Part shown: positions 6,749-7,679 of the stretch, in pieces
Numbering within the stretch: position 1 is the stretch's first letter
Layout of the letters: every line of letters begins with the position of its first letter
DNA from: Streptomyces katrae
GTDB taxonomy: Bacteria > Actinomycetota > Actinomycetes > Streptomycetales > Streptomycetaceae
Length of the DNA: 7,679 nucleotides
Reading direction: 5' to 3'
NCBI RefSeq assembly: GCF_000966975.1
Contig: NZ_JZWV01000197.1
Span: 1 to 7,679 of the forward strand
Notes under the pieces: model-generated
The model's input: only the letters and a program-made list of their open reading frames with translations
The model's database searches: none
Told to the model about the DNA's origin: nothing
Made by a program: the position numbers and the translations under genes

Positions 6749-6768
6749 CGCCGGGAACGGGCCCGGCG
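6749..6768 (-). promoter_or_regulatory. Hairpin between ctaE and qcrC
   Basis: A perfect 7-bp stem (CGCCGGG / CCCGGCG) with a 6-base loop starts about 10 bases after the ctaE stop, within the 77-base gap before qcrC. It could be a partial terminator, an mRNA processing site or a stability element that sets the ratio of oxidase subunit III to bcc subunits. No U-tract follows, and the operon clearly continues in gene content. Confidence 0.45.
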
Positions 6769-6777
6769 ACGGGTTCG

Positions 6778-7398
6778 CTACTTGATCAGGTAGATCGTCG
6801 CGAAGAGGCCGATCCAGACGACATCGACGAAGTGCCAGTAGTAGGACACGACGATGGCCGACGTGGCCTGTTCGTGGGTGAACCTCTTGGCCGCGTACGT
6901 CCGGCCGAGGACCAGCAGGAAGGCGATGAGGCCGCCCGTCACGTGCAGACCGTGGAAGCCGGTGGTCAGGTAGAACACCGTGCCGTACGGGTCGGACGAG
7001 AGGCTCAGGCCTTCCTCCTTGACCAGGTCGGTGTACTCGAACACCTGGCCGCCAATGAAGATCGCACCCATGACGAACGTGATGATGAACCACGTCCGGA
7101 GCTTCTTCACATCACCGCGCTCGGCGGCGAACACGCCGAGCTGGCAGGTGAGGGAGGAGAGCACCAGGATCGTGGTGTTCGTCGCCGAGAAGGGCAGGTT
7201 CAAGGCCGAGGCCTGTTCCGTCCAGTGCTCGGCGCCCATCACGGATCGCAGGGTGAAGTACATCGCGAAGAGGGCCGCGAAGAACATCAGCTCGGAACTC
7301 AACCAGATGATGGTTCCGACGCTGACGAGGTTCGGCCGGTTGACCGTCGGGTGCGCGTGCCCGGTATCTACTGTCGTTGCTGTCGCCACGACCGACAT
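6778..7398 (-). CDS. ctaE: Cytochrome c oxidase (aa3-type) subunit III
   Basis: This 206-residue protein is the short, five-helix form of COX3 typical of actinobacteria, which lacks the first two helices of the mitochondrial protein. Hydrophobic segments lie near 25-50, 72-92, 103-122, 142-164 and 182-204. Conserved features include Glu36 in the first helix (WLSSELMFF), FHGLHV at 148-153, and [10 protein letters not shown] at 186-195 near the C-terminus. It stabilises the catalytic subunit I and is part of the bcc-aa3 supercomplex. Finding it upstream of qcrCAB, apart from ctaC and ctaD, is the usual actinobacterial arrangement. The ATG at 7398 gives the N-terminus I remember for streptomycete CtaE (MSVVATATT), and the next Met is residue 38. 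The start is odd: no Shine-Dalgarno lies at normal distance (the nearest, GGCGGGA, ends about 15 bases upstream), and a strong inverted repeat spans the ATG. Confidence 0.96.
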   Translation of the reverse strand: MSVVATATTVDTGHAHPTVNRPNLVSVGTIIWLSSELMFFAALFAMYFTLRSVMGAEHWTEQASALNLPFSATNTTILVLSSLTCQLGVFAAERGDVKKLRTWFIITFVMGAIFIGGQVFEYTDLVKEEGLSLSSDPYGTVFYLTTGFHGLHVTGGLIAFLLVLGRTYAAKRFTHEQATSAIVVSYYWHFVDVVWIGLFATIYLIK

Positions 7399-7409
7399 TA
7401 TGTCGGTCG
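7389..7409. promoter_or_regulatory. Perfect inverted repeat across the ctaE start codon
   Basis: The arms CGACCGACAT (7389-7398) and ATGTCGGTCG (7400-7409) flank a single central base. The ctaE ATG is at 7396-7398, so it falls in one arm. As DNA this looks like a dimeric repressor site. As RNA it folds into an 8-bp stem with an AUAAU loop that holds the AU of the AUG, which would hinder initiation. The ctaE-side arm is also coding sequence. No known regulator can be named from the sequence. Confidence 0.65.
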
Positions 7410-7435
7410 CTTATCCCGCCCTCACCCCGGGGGGT

Positions 7436-7476
7436 GCCGTTCGGAGTGTCAGGGGGGTGTGCAAGGCCCGAACGGC
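7436..7476. repeat. Inverted repeat in the ctaE upstream region
   Basis: GCCGTTCGG (7436-7444) and CCGAACGGC (7468-7476) are perfect 9-base complements separated by 23 bases. In the ctaE 5' leader they could form a stem with a C-rich loop. As DNA, the arm centres are 32 bp apart, roughly three helical turns, which would also suit two half-sites on the same face. The function is unknown. Confidence 0.45.
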
Positions 7477-7501
7477 CCATCAGATCACCCCTGCGCGGCC
7501 T

Positions 7502-7531
7502 CACCTACCAGGCTGCCCGAACCGATGTTGA
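7502..7531 (-). promoter_or_regulatory. Weak candidate promoter for ctaE
   Basis: TCAACA (7526-7531) matches the -35 consensus at four of six positions. TAGGTG (7502-7507) sits 18 bases further as a possible -10. A start near 7495 would leave a leader of about 97 bases carrying both inverted repeats. The match is poor and the call is tentative. The -35 overlaps that of the divergent candidate promoter. Confidence 0.25.
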
Positions 7532-7554
7532 CACGGGGTCGGACGGAGTAGCAT
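7528..7554 (+). promoter_or_regulatory. Candidate promoter for the right-edge gene
   Basis: TTGACA (7528-7533) is a perfect -35 consensus. TAGCAT (7549-7554) is a fair -10, though the 15-base spacer is shorter than ideal. The start would be near 7561, giving a leader of about 38 bases that contains the GGAGG ribosome site. Confidence 0.45.
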
Positions 7555-7598
7555 CCCGCGCATCATCAGCGTGATTCACGGACACGTGGAGGAACGAA

Positions 7599-7679
7599 AT
7601 GCGGGCGACTGCGCGGGTTCTGGTCTACAGCGACGACGCGGGCACCCGGGAGCAGGTGCGGCTGGGCGCCGGGGGGGGG
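7599..7679 (+). CDS. Start of a divergent protein-coding gene, cut by the window edge
   Basis: An ATG at 7599 is preceded by GGAGG with a 6-base spacer. It opens a frame of about 26 codons beginning MRATARVLVYSDDAG that runs off the window. The RVLVYSDD segment looks like the first strand and acidic pair of a response-regulator receiver fold. From memory, streptomycetes carry an uncharacterised receiver-like protein divergent from ctaE, so this is probably that gene. Too little is present for a function. The frame ends in a run of at least nine G, which looks like low-quality sequence and may have corrupted the last few codons. Confidence 0.65.
   Translation, partial: MRATARVLVYSDDAGTREQVRLGAGGG

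Noticed and set aside
1..7679. CRISPR arrays, transposons, tRNA, rRNA, phage or plasmid genes
   Set aside because: No spaced repeats, transposase-like reading frames, IS-type ends or tRNA-like folds were seen. Composition is even throughout.

Overview
The window is high-GC actinobacterial DNA, almost certainly from a Streptomyces or close relative. The evidence is the strong G/C bias at third codon positions, the Streptomyces-type intergenic hairpin at the left edge, and the gene order, with a respiratory operon next to trpD. Nearly everything is read from the minus strand; only a truncated gene at the right edge is on the plus strand.

From right to left in the direction of transcription, the main block is the aerobic respiratory operon ctaE-qcrC-qcrA-qcrB (7398 to 3190). 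It encodes cytochrome c oxidase subunit III and the three subunits of the actinobacterial cytochrome bcc complex: a diheme cytochrome c, a Tat-dependent Rieske protein and cytochrome b. Together these form the bcc-aa3 supercomplex that passes electrons from menaquinol to oxygen. qcrC/qcrA and qcrA/qcrB overlap by ATGA, and a 14-bp hairpin after qcrB ends the unit. trpD (3009 to 1945), for tryptophan biosynthesis, follows on the same strand with its own trailing hairpin.

The stretch from 1944 to 1518 holds no ordinary gene but is dense in regulation. It has a promoter just past the trpD hairpin, then a well-formed SAM-IV riboswitch (1866 to 1752). Next come a strong hairpin overlapping a Shine-Dalgarno sequence, a possible six-codon upstream ORF, and a repeat-bearing leader. 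These lead into a SufS-like class V aminotransferase/cysteine desulfurase gene (1517 to 126). The logic suggests a sulfur-mobilising enzyme switched by S-adenosylmethionine level. At the right edge, a divergent gene starts at 7599 and runs off the end.

The window is mostly core metabolism, and I see no new multi-gene system. The points most worth a second look are the SAM-IV riboswitch with its hairpin and tiny ORF, a perfect 10-bp-arm inverted repeat lying across the ctaE start codon, and a 24-bp in-frame tandem duplication that lengthens the C-terminal membrane helix of QcrC.
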